DNA of 64,000 nt from positions 1-64,000 of the forward strand of contig CAZPWT010000041.1 of assembly GCA_964590435.1 (NCBI GenBank), in the 5' to 3' direction. The notes under the pieces were generated by a model. That model did not search any database. It saw only the letters and a program-made list of their open reading frames with translations, and was not told the DNA's origin. Within the stretch, counting starts at the first letter, position 1. Each line of letters starts with the position of its first letter. Shown piece by piece: positions 1-9,079 of the stretch. The translations under genes and the position numbers were made by a program. The DNA comes from WSZJ01 sp964590435 (GTDB taxonomy: Bacteria > Planctomycetota > MHYJ01 > WSZJ01).

Positions 1-17
1 GGAAACAGTCGCCCGGA

Positions 18-114
18 GGCACGTGGCGCCGGCCCGTCCGGCGCGCCTCGAAAACTGCCGTTTCTCCTCCACACCCCTCGCGCGCGCCGGATGGGCTGGT
101 GCCGCGTGCTGGAG
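18..114. repeat. Inverted-repeat element, copy A
   Basis: Two GC-rich arms of about 30 bp (18-50 and 77-114) are imperfect reverse complements around an A/T-richer centre. The element lies directly beyond the 3' end of the leftward serine hydrolase gene, so its hairpin could end transcription. The same element, roughly 75% alike by eye, occurs at 4203-4299, also at the 3' end of a leftward gene. Arms share the core GGCGCGCC. Confidence 0.6.
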
Positions 115-134
115 GGCGAATGTTTCTCGCGCTC

Positions 135-1352
135 TCAGTCGTCGATCAACTGGTACGCCGCCGTCCAGAAGTCGCGCACGAACGGCGCTATGGCGAGGAC
201 GTCCGGGCGGCGCTGCGTCAGGAATACGCCGACGAGGTCTTCCCGCGGGTCCATCCAGAACGATGTTCCGAACGCGCCATCCCAGCCGAAGCGGCCCGGG
301 CCGCCGGCCACGTCGTCGCGCGCCGTGACGACGCCCATCCCGAAACCCCAGCCGTGGGCATCCCAGAAGTTTTCGAAGAACTGCGAGTTCGCCTTCTGCG
401 CGGGCGTCAGGTGATCCACCGTCATGAGCTCGACCGACGGACGCGACAGGATCCGATCGCGTCCGAGCTCGCCTTTGTTGAGCATCATCCGTCCGAACGC
501 GAGCAGGTCGTCGGCCGTCGAGACCAGCCCGCCGCCGCCCGACTCGAACGCCGTCGGCTCCACGGCGTAGCCCCGGCGCGCTTCGTGAAGCACCACGAGC
601 TTGCCGGTGGCCATGTCGCTGCCGTAGCAGGTGGGGAGGCGGCTGACCTTTGCCTCCGGGAGATGGAAGCCGGTGTCCTTCATACCCAGCGGGTCGAAAA
701 TCCGGTCGCGGAGGAAATCCGCCAGCGACCGGCCGCTCGCACGGGCGATCAGGACGCCCAGGATCTCGGATCCCATGTGGTACAGCCATCGTTCGCCGGG
801 CTGGTGCGCCAGCGGGAGGCCTCCCAGGGCCCTCATGAACGCGTCCGGTGTCCCCTCGAACGGAAACGTGGCCAGCGGGAGCTTCGCCGCGAACAACGCC
901 CCCTGCAGGGGGCTCATCGGGGCCAGGAACGCCACTTCTCCGTATCCCGACCGGAACGTGAGCAGGTCGCGCAGGGTGATCCCGCGCCGCGCCGGAACCG
1001 TGTCGTCCAGCGGGCTCTCGATCGTCCGCAAGACCCGGCGGTCCCTCAGCTCAGGAAGCCAGGCATCGACCGGATCGTCGAGGCGCAACCGGCACTCCTC
1101 CACGAGGATCATCGCGCCGACGGCGGTGACCGGCTTGGTCATGGAAGCGAGCCGGAAGATCGAGTCCCGCCGCATCGGGGCGCCTCCGCCGAACGCGTGG
1201 GTCCCTGCAGTTTCCACGTGGACCCGTCCGCGATGGCTCACGAGCGCGACGAACCCCGGCAGGACGCCGGCGTCGACGTGCCGCCGAAGCGCTGCACCCA
1301 GGCGTTCGACGCGCAGAGATTCAAATTCCCGCGGACGAGATTCTGAGGGCAT
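135..1352 (-). CDS. Serine hydrolase, beta-lactamase/esterase family (class C fold)
   Basis: 405 residues. The penicillin-binding/beta-lactamase-like fold is recognised by the S70-x-x-K73 catalytic pair in RLASMTKPVTAV, a tyrosine motif in WLYHMGSE and a glycine-rich HGWGFGMGV segment near the C-terminus where class C enzymes have their third motif. Such enzymes use the serine to cleave amide or ester bonds; many members are esterases or peptidases, so antibiotic resistance should not be assumed. No convincing signal peptide is seen with this start. The start at 1352 follows AAAGGGGACC, a good ribosome site; a longer reading frame exists upstream but has no coding character. It stands alone, divergent from the peroxiredoxin gene. 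Confidence 0.85.
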   Translation of the reverse strand: MPSESRPREFESLRVERLGAALRRHVDAGVLPGFVALVSHRGRVHVETAGTHAFGGGAPMRRDSIFRLASMTKPVTAVGAMILVEECRLRLDDPVDAWLPELRDRRVLRTIESPLDDTVPARRGITLRDLLTFRSGYGEVAFLAPMSPLQGALFAAKLPLATFPFEGTPDAFMRALGGLPLAHQPGERWLYHMGSEILGVLIARASGRSLADFLRDRIFDPLGMKDTGFHLPEAKVSRLPTCYGSDMATGKLVVLHEARRGYAVEPTAFESGGGGLVSTADDLLAFGRMMLNKGELGRDRILSRPSVELMTVDHLTPAQKANSQFFENFWDAHGWGFGMGVVTARDDVAGGPGRFGWDGAFGTSFWMDPREDLVGVFLTQRRPDVLAIAPFVRDFWTAAYQLIDD

Positions 1353-1581
1353 GAGGTCCCCTTTCGAGGGACATCCGATCGCAAACGCCATACCTCGGCA
1401 TCTCCCTCGGCGGGCCACTTCGGTCACCGGGCGCACTGCGGAAAATCGCGAATCGGGCGCGGAAGGCCAGCACACCCGTGGACTCCCCGCCGCGGAAGTC
1501 ATGGTGGATGCACTTCCCGCTTTCGGGTACAAGCGTCCCCCTACACACGGCCTGCGTGCCGACCCCAAAAGGAGACCCGCC

Positions 1582-2241
1582 ATGAGCTTGCGCATCAACG
1601 ACGACGCCCCGAACTTCACCGCCGAGACTACCCAGGGCCCCATCGAGTTCCACAAGTGGATCGGCGACGGCTGGGCGATCCTCTTCTCGCACCCCAAGGA
1701 CTTCACGCCGGTCTGCACGACGGAGCTGGGCTACATGTCGAAGCTGGCGCCGGAGTTCGCGAAGCGGAACACGAAGGTGATCGGGCTGTCGGTGGACCCG
1801 GTGGCGAGCCACTCGAAATGGGAGAAGGACATCGAGGAGACGCAGGGCGCGAAGGTGAACTTCCCGATGATCGGCGACCCGGAGCTCAAGATCGCCAAGG
1901 CGTGGGACATGCTCCCTGCGGACGCGGGGACGAGCTGCGACGGCCGGACGGCGGCGAACAACGCCACGGTGCGGACCGTTTTCGTGATCGGGCCGGACAA
2001 GAAGATCAAGCTCATGCTCAGCTACCCGATGAGCACGGGGCGCAACTTCGACGAGGTGCTGCGCGTCCTCGACTCGATCCAGCTCACCGCGAAGCACAAG
2101 GTCGCGACGCCGGTGAACTGGAAGAACGGCGAAGACGTCATCATCGTGCCGGCCGTGTCGGACGCGGAGGCGAAGCAGAAGTTTCCCGGCGGCTGGAGGA
2201 CGGTGAAGCCTTACCTGAGGGTGGTGCCGCAACCGAAGTAG
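1582..2241 (+). CDS. Peroxiredoxin, Prx6 (1-Cys) subfamily
   Basis: 219 residues, normal for the Prx6 group. It reduces hydrogen peroxide and organic hydroperoxides in the cytoplasm through the peroxidatic cysteine C45 in the motif PVCTTELG. The downstream block SYPMSTGRNFDEVLRVLDS and the long C-terminal extension (VNWKNGEDVIIVP) are typical of Prx6 rather than AhpC. A clear ribosome site (AAAAGGAGACC) fixes the start at 1582. The histidine kinase gene starts 18 bases after the stop but appears to have its own -10 box, so co-regulation with the kinase is possible but unproven. Confidence 0.93.
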   Translation: MSLRINDDAPNFTAETTQGPIEFHKWIGDGWAILFSHPKDFTPVCTTELGYMSKLAPEFAKRNTKVIGLSVDPVASHSKWEKDIEETQGAKVNFPMIGDPELKIAKAWDMLPADAGTSCDGRTAANNATVRTVFVIGPDKKIKLMLSYPMSTGRNFDEVLRVLDSIQLTAKHKVATPVNWKNGEDVIIVPAVSDAEAKQKFPGGWRTVKPYLRVVPQPK

Positions 2242-2259
2242 CCCTGCTATGCTCAGCCC

Positions 2260-4191
2260 GTGCTCCCGCGCGAATCCGAAGTCGAGTCCCTCCGAGCCGG
2301 CATCCGGCGGCTCGAGGAAATCCTGCAGTGCGCCCCGGATTACATCATCCGGTGCGATCGCGCGGGGCTCATCACCTACATCAACCGCCCCGCGCCGAAC
2401 CACGATCTCTCCCAGATGATCGGGACCTCGGTCGAGCGATGGATGGAGCCGCAGCACCGAGAGGCGTTTCGCGCCTGCCTGGGCCGGGTCTTCGCCGGAG
2501 GCAGGATCGACAGCTACGAATCCAGGGGAAGCGTCACCGGCCGCCGTTACGTGACCCGGATCAGCCCCGTGTTCGAGGCAGGAAACGTCGCCGCCGCCGT
2601 GCTCGTGACCCACGATGTCACGGATGAGCTGCGCGCGCAGGATGCCCTTCGCGAAAGCGAGGAGCGCCTTCGTATCTCCTTCGATCTCAGCCCGGATGCG
2701 ATCAACCTCGTGAGGATGGAGGATGGCCTCTGGGTGGCCGTCAACGATGGTTTCACACGGATCACGGGATGGACGGCCGGGGAGGTCATCGGCAAGACAG
2801 GGTTGGAGCTCGGGCTCTGGGTGGACATGGAGGCGCGGAAGCGGCTTTACGCGGAGCTGGCCCGGACCGGGCACTGCGAGATCGAGAACATTCCTTTCTG
2901 CACGCGGGGCGGCGAACTCGTCGAATGTTCCCTCGCTTCCCACGTGGTGCAGGTCGGCGGCAAGCCGCACATCCTCTCCATCACAAGGGACCTGACCGCC
3001 AGCAGGAGCGCGGAGCGGGAGAGAGACGCTCTTCAGGAGGGCCTCCGGCGGGCGCAGAAGATGGAAGCGGTGGGGCGGCTGGCGGGTGGAGTTGCGCACG
3101 ACTTCAACAACATGCTGACGGTGATCGCGGGGCACACGACGCTGGCGCTGAAGGGGGAGCCGCCCGGGACGCCGCGGCGCGAATCGCTGGAGCAGGTCCT
3201 TGCGGCGGCCAAGCGCGCGACCGACCTGACGCGTCAGTTGCTGGCCTTTGGCAGCCGGCAGTTCCTCAAACCGGCAAAAGTAGACTTGAACGAGCTTTGC
3301 CGGGACGTGACCCGGTTGCTGCGTCCCGCGATCGGCGAGACGATCGAGCTTCTCCATCTGCTGACTTCAGGATCGACGACCGTGCAGGTCGACCGCGGCC
3401 ACGTCGAGCAGGCGATCGTCAACCTGGCGGTCAATGCGCGTGACGCCATGCCGGACGGCGGGGTCCTGACTCTCGAGACGTCGCGCATCGAGGACGGCGC
3501 CGCGCCGGGCGCCCCGCCCGGGCTCGGCCCGGGCGCATGGATCGCCCTTCGCGTCAAGGACACGGGCATCGGCATGGACGAAGAGACGCAGCGCCGCGCC
3601 TTTGAACCCTTCTTCACGACCAAGCAGGGCAAAGGCGCCGGCCTCGGGCTCGCGAGCGTCTACGGCATTGTGAAGCAGTGCGGCGGGCACATCTCGCTCA
3701 GCAGCCGCCCCGGCGCGGGAACCACGATCGAGATCTTCCTGCCGGCGGTGGCGGGAAGCGCCGCGGCGTCGCCGGGGCCGGCGGATTCCGCGCCGGTGCT
3801 GGGCAGCGCCCGGGTGCTGGTCGTCGAGGACGACGACCTGGTCCGTCGCGGGGTCCGGAGCTCGCTCGAGCAGGGAGGCTTCCGTGTGTTCCTGGCGGCG
3901 AATTGCGAGGAAGCGGAGAAGATCCTGGGCGGACCTGAGGGGGTAGACCTGCTGCTGACGGACGTGGTCATGCCGAAGACCGACGGCTGGACGACCGCGC
4001 AGCGCTGCCGGGCGCTGCGCCCCGGCCTGCGGGTCTTGTTCATGTCCGGATACACGGACAACCCGCTCGTCCGGAACGGAATGGCGCAGGACGACCTCGA
4101 GTTCATCTCGAAGCCGTTCACGCCGGACGAGCTGGCGAGGAAGATCGCGGCGGTCCTTGCGAAGCCCGCTCGGGGGGGCGGTCGGGGCTGA
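2260..4191 (+). CDS. Hybrid sensor histidine kinase (PAS-PAS-HisKA-HATPase-REC)
   Basis: 643 residues, without membrane segments, so probably a cytoplasmic sensor. Two PAS domains (about residues 10-125 and 130-250) precede a HisKA dimerisation helix with the phospho-acceptor H280 in GVAHDFNN, then an ATPase domain with N box NLAVNARDAMPDGG, G1 box DTGIGMDE and G2 box GKGAGLGLASVYG. A fused receiver domain carries the phospho-acceptor D568 in LLLTDVVMPKTDG. The GVAHDFNN subtype is usual for bacterial hybrid kinases of unknown signal. Start is GTG at 2260, six bases after the -10-like TATGCT at 2248-2253, implying a leaderless transcript. No response-regulator partner lies next to it. Confidence 0.92.
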   Translation: MLPRESEVESLRAGIRRLEEILQCAPDYIIRCDRAGLITYINRPAPNHDLSQMIGTSVERWMEPQHREAFRACLGRVFAGGRIDSYESRGSVTGRRYVTRISPVFEAGNVAAAVLVTHDVTDELRAQDALRESEERLRISFDLSPDAINLVRMEDGLWVAVNDGFTRITGWTAGEVIGKTGLELGLWVDMEARKRLYAELARTGHCEIENIPFCTRGGELVECSLASHVVQVGGKPHILSITRDLTASRSAERERDALQEGLRRAQKMEAVGRLAGGVAHDFNNMLTVIAGHTTLALKGEPPGTPRRESLEQVLAAAKRATDLTRQLLAFGSRQFLKPAKVDLNELCRDVTRLLRPAIGETIELLHLLTSGSTTVQVDRGHVEQAIVNLAVNARDAMPDGGVLTLETSRIEDGAAPGAPPGLGPGAWIALRVKDTGIGMDEETQRRAFEPFFTTKQGKGAGLGLASVYGIVKQCGGHISLSSRPGAGTTIEIFLPAVAGSAAASPGPADSAPVLGSARVLVVEDDDLVRRGVRSSLEQGGFRVFLAANCEEAEKILGGPEGVDLLLTDVVMPKTDGWTTAQRCRALRPGLRVLFMSGYTDNPLVRNGMAQDDLEFISKPFTPDELARKIAAVLAKPARGGGRG

Positions 4192-4202
4192 GGCCGCGAC
4201 GA

Positions 4203-4299
4203 GGCATGTGGCGCCAGCCCGGCCGGCGCGCCTCGCAAACTACCATTTCTGTTCCACGACCCTGGCGCGCGCCGGACGGGCTGGTGGCGCGTGCCGTCG
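4203..4299. repeat. Inverted-repeat element, copy B
   Basis: Second copy of the element at 18-114: arms at about 4203-4236 and 4261-4299, again with the GGCGCGCC core. It fills the gap between two convergent kinase genes and could act as a two-way terminator. Confidence 0.6.
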
Positions 4300-4319
4300 G
4301 GTGACGGGTTCTCGCGCGC

Positions 4320-6404
4320 TCAGCCCTGCCTGTCGTCGAGCGCACGGCGGACCATCGCCAGCAGCTCCTGGTGCGTCGCGGGTTTCTGGAGGAATGTCTG
4401 GCCCGGGCGCAGGACCAGGTCCCGGCCGGCCATTTCCGCGCAGTACCCGCTGCTGAACAGGACAGGCAGTCGCGGCGCGCGCTCGCGCAGGCTTGCGGCA
4501 AGCTCGGGGCCGCTCATGCCGCCGGGCATCACCACGTCGGTCAGCAGCAGGTCGATGCGCCCCTGCTGTTCGTCCCAAATGCGCAGCGCCGCATCGGCGC
4601 GTGGAGCCTCCAGCACGCGGTACCCGTGCTGCTCCAGGATCAACCGGGTCAGACGGCGGACCTGCTCTTCATCCTCCACCACGAGGATCGTCTCACTGCC
4701 GCCACGCGGTTCGGGCTCCGCCGCTTCGGCCGGCCTCGAAGGCGCCCGCGGAGCGCAGGCCCGCAGGTGAATCCGGAAGGTCGTCCCACGGCCCGGTTCG
4801 CTTTCCACCTCAAGCCAGCCTTCGTGCTGCTTGACCACTCCGAAAACGGTGGCCAGGCCGAGGCCCGTGCCCTTGCCGGCTTCCTTGGTGGTGAAAAACG
4901 GTTCGAATATGTGCGGCAGGACGTCGGGGGGAATCCCGCAGCCGTTGTCTGCCACGCTCAGCGACACGTAGTCTCCCGGGGAGGCGTCCGGGTGGGGAAG
5001 CGGCTCGGAAGCGCGGACGGTGAGCTCTCCCGTGCGGATGACCAGGCGCCCGCCCCGGGGCATGGCATCGCGCGCGTTCACCACGAGGTTGAGCAGGACC
5101 TGGTCGAGCATGGCCGAATCCGCGTGCGTGAGCAGCGGCGCAGGGCTCAGGTGCTCCTCGAGCTGCACGTCCTCGCCGATGATGCGCCGCAGCATCCGGA
5201 CCGAACTGCGAACGACGTCGTTCAGGTTCATGTCCCGCCGCTGCATCGCCTGCCGGCGGCCGAACAGGAGCAACTGGCGCGTGAGGTTGGCCCCGCGCTC
5301 GGCCATGACGCGAATCTGCTCGATCTCCACGCGCCTCGTCGCAGGCAAACCCGCTTCCGAGAGCAGCAGCCCCGCCTGCAGCATCACGGCCGAAAGGATG
5401 TTGTTGAAGTCGTGCGCGACCCCGCTGGCCAGGCGGCCGATCGCCTCCATCCGCTGCGCTTCGCGGAGCTGCATCTCCACGCGCTTGCGCTCGGTGATGT
5501 CGATCTTGATGGCGACGAAGTGCGTCACCCTCCCCTGCGCGTCGAGCATCGGCGTGATCGTCTCCTGCTCGTCGTAGAGGGTCCCGTCCCGGCGGCGGTT
5601 GACGACCTCTCCCTGGATGACCTTTCCCGACAGCGCATTGCGCCAGAACTGCTCGTAGAAGCGGGCATCGTGCTTTCCCGACTTCAGGATGCGCGGAGTC
5701 TTGCCGACCGCCTCGGCCGCGGAGAAGCCGGTCATCGCGCTCCATGCCGGGTTGACCCAGAGGATCTTCCCGTCGCGGTCCGTGATCATGATCCCGTTGG
5801 CGGCGGCGTCGAGCGCCACGGCTTGCAGCCGCGAAGTCGCTTCCGCCTGCTTGCGCTCCGCCACTTCGCGCTCCAGCTCCGCGGCATGCCGGCCGAGCTT
5901 GTCGTAGAGCAGGGCGTTGCGCAGGCCGCTGGACACGAGCGCGGCGATCGACTCCAGGAACTGCGACTGCTCGGCGAAGTCGCGCATGTCCCGCGCGGCG
6001 ATCCCCAGCACGCCGATGACGCTTTTCTGGTCGAGGAGCGGCAACGCCGCGAACGAGTGTAGGCCCGCCAGCTTGCACTCCTTGCGGGTGCACCGCGGGT
6101 CGTTCTCCAGGTCCGACGAATAGATCGCGCGTCCCGACAGCGCCGTCGCCCCGCACAGGCACTCGCCCGCGCCCAGCACCGAACCGTGCCCGTGCTCCGT
6201 GCCGACGTCGCGCGGCCGGGTGCCCTGGAGTTGAAGCGTCCCGCCCGTCTTCAGGTAGAAAAGCGCGAAGTCGGCGCGCGTGGCCGCCTGGACACCCTCG
6301 AGCGCGGCCTGCACGACGCTCTTGACCGTGATGTCGGCGTTGAGGCTCTGCCCGATCGCGTGCAGGGCGCCCAGTTCGCGGACATTCCGGTGAAGGGTTT
6401 CCAC
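4320..6404 (-). CDS. Hybrid sensor histidine kinase (GAF-PAS-HisKA-HATPase-REC)
   Basis: 694 residues, soluble. A GAF domain (about 1-185) contains several cysteines (GECLCGATALSG and DPRCTRKECKLAG) that could bind a cofactor or metal; this is inference. A short coiled coil (AELEREVAERKQAE) leads into a PAS domain with a PAC motif, then HisKA with H331 in GVAHDFNNIL, an ATPase domain (NARDAMPRGG, DNGCGIPPD, GKGTGLGLATVFG) and a receiver with D623 in LLLTDVVMPGG. It converges on the kinase at 2260 and shares its general design but not its sensor. Start is GTG at 6404, eight bases after the -10-like TAGAGT (6413-6418), consistent with leaderless initiation. Confidence 0.92.
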   Translation of the reverse strand: METLHRNVRELGALHAIGQSLNADITVKSVVQAALEGVQAATRADFALFYLKTGGTLQLQGTRPRDVGTEHGHGSVLGAGECLCGATALSGRAIYSSDLENDPRCTRKECKLAGLHSFAALPLLDQKSVIGVLGIAARDMRDFAEQSQFLESIAALVSSGLRNALLYDKLGRHAAELEREVAERKQAEATSRLQAVALDAAANGIMITDRDGKILWVNPAWSAMTGFSAAEAVGKTPRILKSGKHDARFYEQFWRNALSGKVIQGEVVNRRRDGTLYDEQETITPMLDAQGRVTHFVAIKIDITERKRVEMQLREAQRMEAIGRLASGVAHDFNNILSAVMLQAGLLLSEAGLPATRRVEIEQIRVMAERGANLTRQLLLFGRRQAMQRRDMNLNDVVRSSVRMLRRIIGEDVQLEEHLSPAPLLTHADSAMLDQVLLNLVVNARDAMPRGGRLVIRTGELTVRASEPLPHPDASPGDYVSLSVADNGCGIPPDVLPHIFEPFFTTKEAGKGTGLGLATVFGVVKQHEGWLEVESEPGRGTTFRIHLRACAPRAPSRPAEAAEPEPRGGSETILVVEDEEQVRRLTRLILEQHGYRVLEAPRADAALRIWDEQQGRIDLLLTDVVMPGGMSGPELAASLRERAPRLPVLFSSGYCAEMAGRDLVLRPGQTFLQKPATHQELLAMVRRALDDRQG

Positions 6405-6523
6405 AGGCGGCCACTCTAGGACGGCAGGAGACGGCGAACAAGCCCGAACGCTCTCGGGGGCCGGGAGGGCCTTTCCGGGCCCCAGGTGGAGCGTTTCTCC
6501 CGCCGCGGCTTAGAATCGCATCC

Positions 6524-7939
6524 ATGGCCGCGGGTGAAGACTGCGACGTCGCGCTGATCGGCGCGGGAATCATGAGCGCGACGCTCGGGATGCTCCTGCG
6601 CAAGCTGGACCCGTCGTTGCGGATCGTGGCGTTCGAGCGGCTGGACCGCGCGGCGGCGGAGAGCTCGGACGCGTGGAGCAACGCTGGTACCGGCCACTCG
6701 GGGTACTGCGAGCTCAACTACACGCCCGCGAGGCCCGACGGAAGCGTCGACTGCGCCAAGGCGCTGCGCATCGCGGACCAGTTCGCGACGAGCCTTGAGT
6801 TCTGGCACGCGCTCGTCGACGCGGGCGACTTGCCGCCGACGTCGACGTTCCTGCGCCGCGTGCCGCAGATGTCGTTCGTGGAAGGGGAGCCCGGCGTGGC
6901 GTACCTGCGCGCCCGGCACCGGGAGATCACGGCGTCGCCGCGGTTCCACGACATGCAGTACAGCGAGGACCGTGGGCAGCTCGCCGAGTGGATCCCGCTC
7001 ATGATGGAAGGGCGCGACCCTGCGGTCCCCGTTGCCGCCACGCGCATGGAGCGCGGCTCGGACGTGAACTTCGGCGCGCTGACGCGCAGTCTCTTCGAAT
7101 CGCTCTCCCGCAAGCCGGGCTTTACCCTTCACCTCGCCCACGAAGTCGGCGCCCTCGAGCGCGACGGCGACCGCTGGCGCGTCGAGGTCCGCGACCTCGC
7201 GACCGGCGCCGAGCGCTCCGTCCGCGCGCGCTTCGTCTTCATCGGCGCCGGCGGCTACTCGCTCAACCTCCTCGAGCGCACGGGCATCCCCGAGGCCCGC
7301 GGCTACGGCGCCTTTCCCGTGAGCGGCCAGTGGCTCCGCTGCACCAACCCGCAGGTCATCGCTCGCCACCACGCCAAGGTCTACGGCCAGGCCGACCAAG
7401 GCGCGCCCCCGATGTCCGTGCCACACCTCGACACCCGCTGGATCGCCGGCAAACAGGAGCTGCTCTTCGGCCCCTACGCCGGCATCACCACCAAGTTCCT
7501 CAAGCAGGGCTCCTGGCTCGACCTCCTCCGCTCCATCGGCATCCACAACGCCCGCACCGTCCTCGCCGCCGGCCTCGCCAACCTCGACCTCACCCGCTAC
7601 CTCGTTGGCCAGGCGATGCTTTCCGAGAATGACCGTGTTGACCACCTGAAGCGCTTTGTTCCGCGCGCCGAATCGGCCGACTGGGAATTCCAGCAGGCCG
7701 GCCTCCGCGTCCAGATCATCAAGTCCGACGGTCACGGCGGCGGCGAACTCAAGTTCGGGACCGAAGTCGTCACCAGCGCCGACGGAAGCGTCGCGGCGCT
7801 GCTCGGGGCGAGCCCGGGGGCGTCGACGGCGGTGGCGATCATGCTGGAGGTGGTGGAACGGTGCTTTTCGGAGAGGTGGGCTTCAGAGGAGTGGAGGATG
7901 CGGCTGGGCCGGGTGGTGCCGGCGACTGCTGGCAGATAG
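6524..7939 (+). CDS. mqo: Malate:quinone oxidoreductase
   Basis: 471 residues, near full length for the family. The peripheral membrane FAD enzyme oxidises malate to oxaloacetate and passes electrons to quinone, replacing or complementing NAD-linked malate dehydrogenase in the TCA cycle. The N-terminal FAD fingerprint ALIGAGIMSATLG, the block SSDAWSNAGTGHSGYCELNYTP, and the C-terminal FGTEVVTSADGSVAALLGAS are strongly conserved in Mqo. The start at 6524 lies seven bases after TAGAAT (6511-6516), a -10 box suggesting a leaderless message. It is divergent from the kinase gene at 6404. Confidence 0.95.
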   Translation: MAAGEDCDVALIGAGIMSATLGMLLRKLDPSLRIVAFERLDRAAAESSDAWSNAGTGHSGYCELNYTPARPDGSVDCAKALRIADQFATSLEFWHALVDAGDLPPTSTFLRRVPQMSFVEGEPGVAYLRARHREITASPRFHDMQYSEDRGQLAEWIPLMMEGRDPAVPVAATRMERGSDVNFGALTRSLFESLSRKPGFTLHLAHEVGALERDGDRWRVEVRDLATGAERSVRARFVFIGAGGYSLNLLERTGIPEARGYGAFPVSGQWLRCTNPQVIARHHAKVYGQADQGAPPMSVPHLDTRWIAGKQELLFGPYAGITTKFLKQGSWLDLLRSIGIHNARTVLAAGLANLDLTRYLVGQAMLSENDRVDHLKRFVPRAESADWEFQQAGLRVQIIKSDGHGGGELKFGTEVVTSADGSVAALLGASPGASTAVAIMLEVVERCFSERWASEEWRMRLGRVVPATAGR

Positions 7940-7980
7940 CCATCAAGGAACCCAGAGAAGGCGATGTAAGAGGGGCCTCC

Positions 7981-8262
7981 TCAGCTGGCGACGAGTTTGA
8001 CCGTCGCATGAATCGCATCTTCAAGGCTCCCATACTCGGCGTGCGGCGCATTTCCTGGAACGTCAAATCGCACAATCGCCCAGCGCGACCCCTGCGGATA
8101 AATGCACAGACTCTTCTTCCAGCCCTGAATGCCGCCCATATCGACGCGTCCCCCGAAGTAGACCTGGACAGTCTTTCCCAACACCCAATCGCAAACCGCC
8201 GCCTGAATTCCAAGCGACTCCAGGTATCGGACCGCATCTTCGCGAGAATCGAGGCGGCTCAC
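7981..8262 (-). CDS. Unknown third gene of the higBA operon
   Basis: 93 residues, not recognised. It contains VQVYFGGRVDMGGIQGWKKSLCIYP and ends in EDAIHATVKLVAS; no membrane segment or known motif. It starts with GTG at 8262, overlapping the stop of the antitoxin gene in a GTGA arrangement, so it is almost certainly translated with higA. Being third in a toxin-antitoxin operon, it might be a modulator, but nothing in the sequence proves a role. Confidence 0.75.
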   Translation of the reverse strand: MSRLDSREDAVRYLESLGIQAAVCDWVLGKTVQVYFGGRVDMGGIQGWKKSLCIYPQGSRWAIVRFDVPGNAPHAEYGSLEDAIHATVKLVAS

Positions 8263-8567
8263 GCCCTGCTCTTCCGGCGCTGTGGCCACGGCTTGATGCC
8301 CGCGAGAGTCTTCGCGAGGGTGTCCTTCGCCTGTGCCGCGTCGTGGTCCATCTGCAGGCCGGTCCAGAACCCATCGGTCATCTGGAAGAACCGCGACAGT
8401 CGCAGGCCCGTGTCTGTGGTGACGGCGCGATCGCCCGACACGATCTCGCCGATGCGCCGCTGCGGCACGCCGATTTCCTTGGCGAGGCGGTACTGGGTGA
8501 TGCCCATCGGCTTGAGGAACTCCTCTAGCAGAATCTCGCCGGGGTGGGGGTAGGGAACTTTTCTCAT
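8259..8567 (-). CDS. higA: HigA-type antitoxin
   Basis: 102 residues. The XRE-type helix-turn-helix spans about residues 22-65 (ITQYRLAKEIGVPQRRIGEI) and is preceded by the usual family opening PHPGEILLEEFLKPMG. Such antitoxins bind and silence the HigB mRNA interferase and repress their own promoter. The strong ribosome site GAAGGAGGACGCC is 5' of the ATG at 8567. The gene follows the toxin gene by 11 bases, the reversed order typical of hig loci, and overlaps the next gene by four bases. Confidence 0.93.
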   Translation of the reverse strand: MRKVPYPHPGEILLEEFLKPMGITQYRLAKEIGVPQRRIGEIVSGDRAVTTDTGLRLSRFFQMTDGFWTGLQMDHDAAQAKDTLAKTLAGIKPWPQRRKSRA

Positions 8568-8578
8568 GGCGTCCTCCT

Positions 8579-8860
8579 TCAGTGGTAGTCCACGATCTCG
8601 ACGTTGGCAGGCCCGTTCCCGGTCCACTCGAAGCAGACACGGAATTTGTCGTTGATCCGGATGCTGTGCTGGCCGGCGCGGTCGCCCTTCAATACCTCTA
8701 GCCGGTTGCCCGGCGGGACGCGTAGGTCGTCGAGCCGTCCTGCCTGATTCAGCATGGCCAGTTTCCGCATGGCGACCGACTCGATCGCCACGAATCTCCG
8801 GACGCGTTCGCCGCCGAACAGGCGCTCCGTGTCGGCGCACTTGAACGACTGGATCGGCAT
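8579..8860 (-). CDS. higB: HigB-type toxin (RelE superfamily)
   Basis: 93 residues. The pattern FKCADTERLF...RRFVAIESVAMRKLAMLNQA...LKGDRAGQHSIRINDKFRVCFEWTGNGPANVEIVDYH matches HigB/RelE-like plasmid maintenance toxins, ribosome-dependent mRNA interferases that are held inactive by HigA. It is the first gene of a three-gene operon. No ribosome site precedes the ATG at 8860; instead a full promoter ends six bases upstream, so translation probably begins at the very 5' end of the transcript. Confidence 0.93.
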   Translation of the reverse strand: MPIQSFKCADTERLFGGERVRRFVAIESVAMRKLAMLNQAGRLDDLRVPPGNRLEVLKGDRAGQHSIRINDKFRVCFEWTGNGPANVEIVDYH

Positions 8861-8866
8861 GGGGGT

Positions 8867-8895
8867 ATGGTAACGCGATCCGTTAGTATTGTCAA
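8867..8895 (-). promoter_or_regulatory. Promoter of the higBA operon
   Basis: Consensus-like sigma-70 promoter read leftwards: TTGACA (8890-8895), 17-base spacer, TACCAT (8867-8872). The -10 box ends six bases before the higB ATG, so the predicted transcription start coincides with the start codon. Confidence 0.8.
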
Positions 8896-9079
8896 GCGTA
8901 CCTATCTGTTTCAACGAGTGGTGCGCCTGGCGGGCCGTCAGTCTCACTCGGTTACATCGTGTAACCGACTCAGTCGCGCCAACACAGCTTCGGCCACGAT
9001 TGCCCGTTGCGTGCGCAGACCCCGTCGCTGGGATAAGCTCCCCGACGCGTCCGAACCCCGAACCCTTCCCGGAGGTCCC

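Noticed and set aside
135..1352. Antibiotic-resistance beta-lactamase
   Set aside because: Only the general serine-hydrolase fold is shown; no signal peptide and motifs typical of esterase-like members, so no resistance claim is made.
1321..3357. Very long open frame on the minus strand opposite the peroxiredoxin and kinase genes
   Set aside because: Arg/Pro/His-rich antisense translation of well-supported genes, typical of GC-rich DNA; no motif and no start signal.
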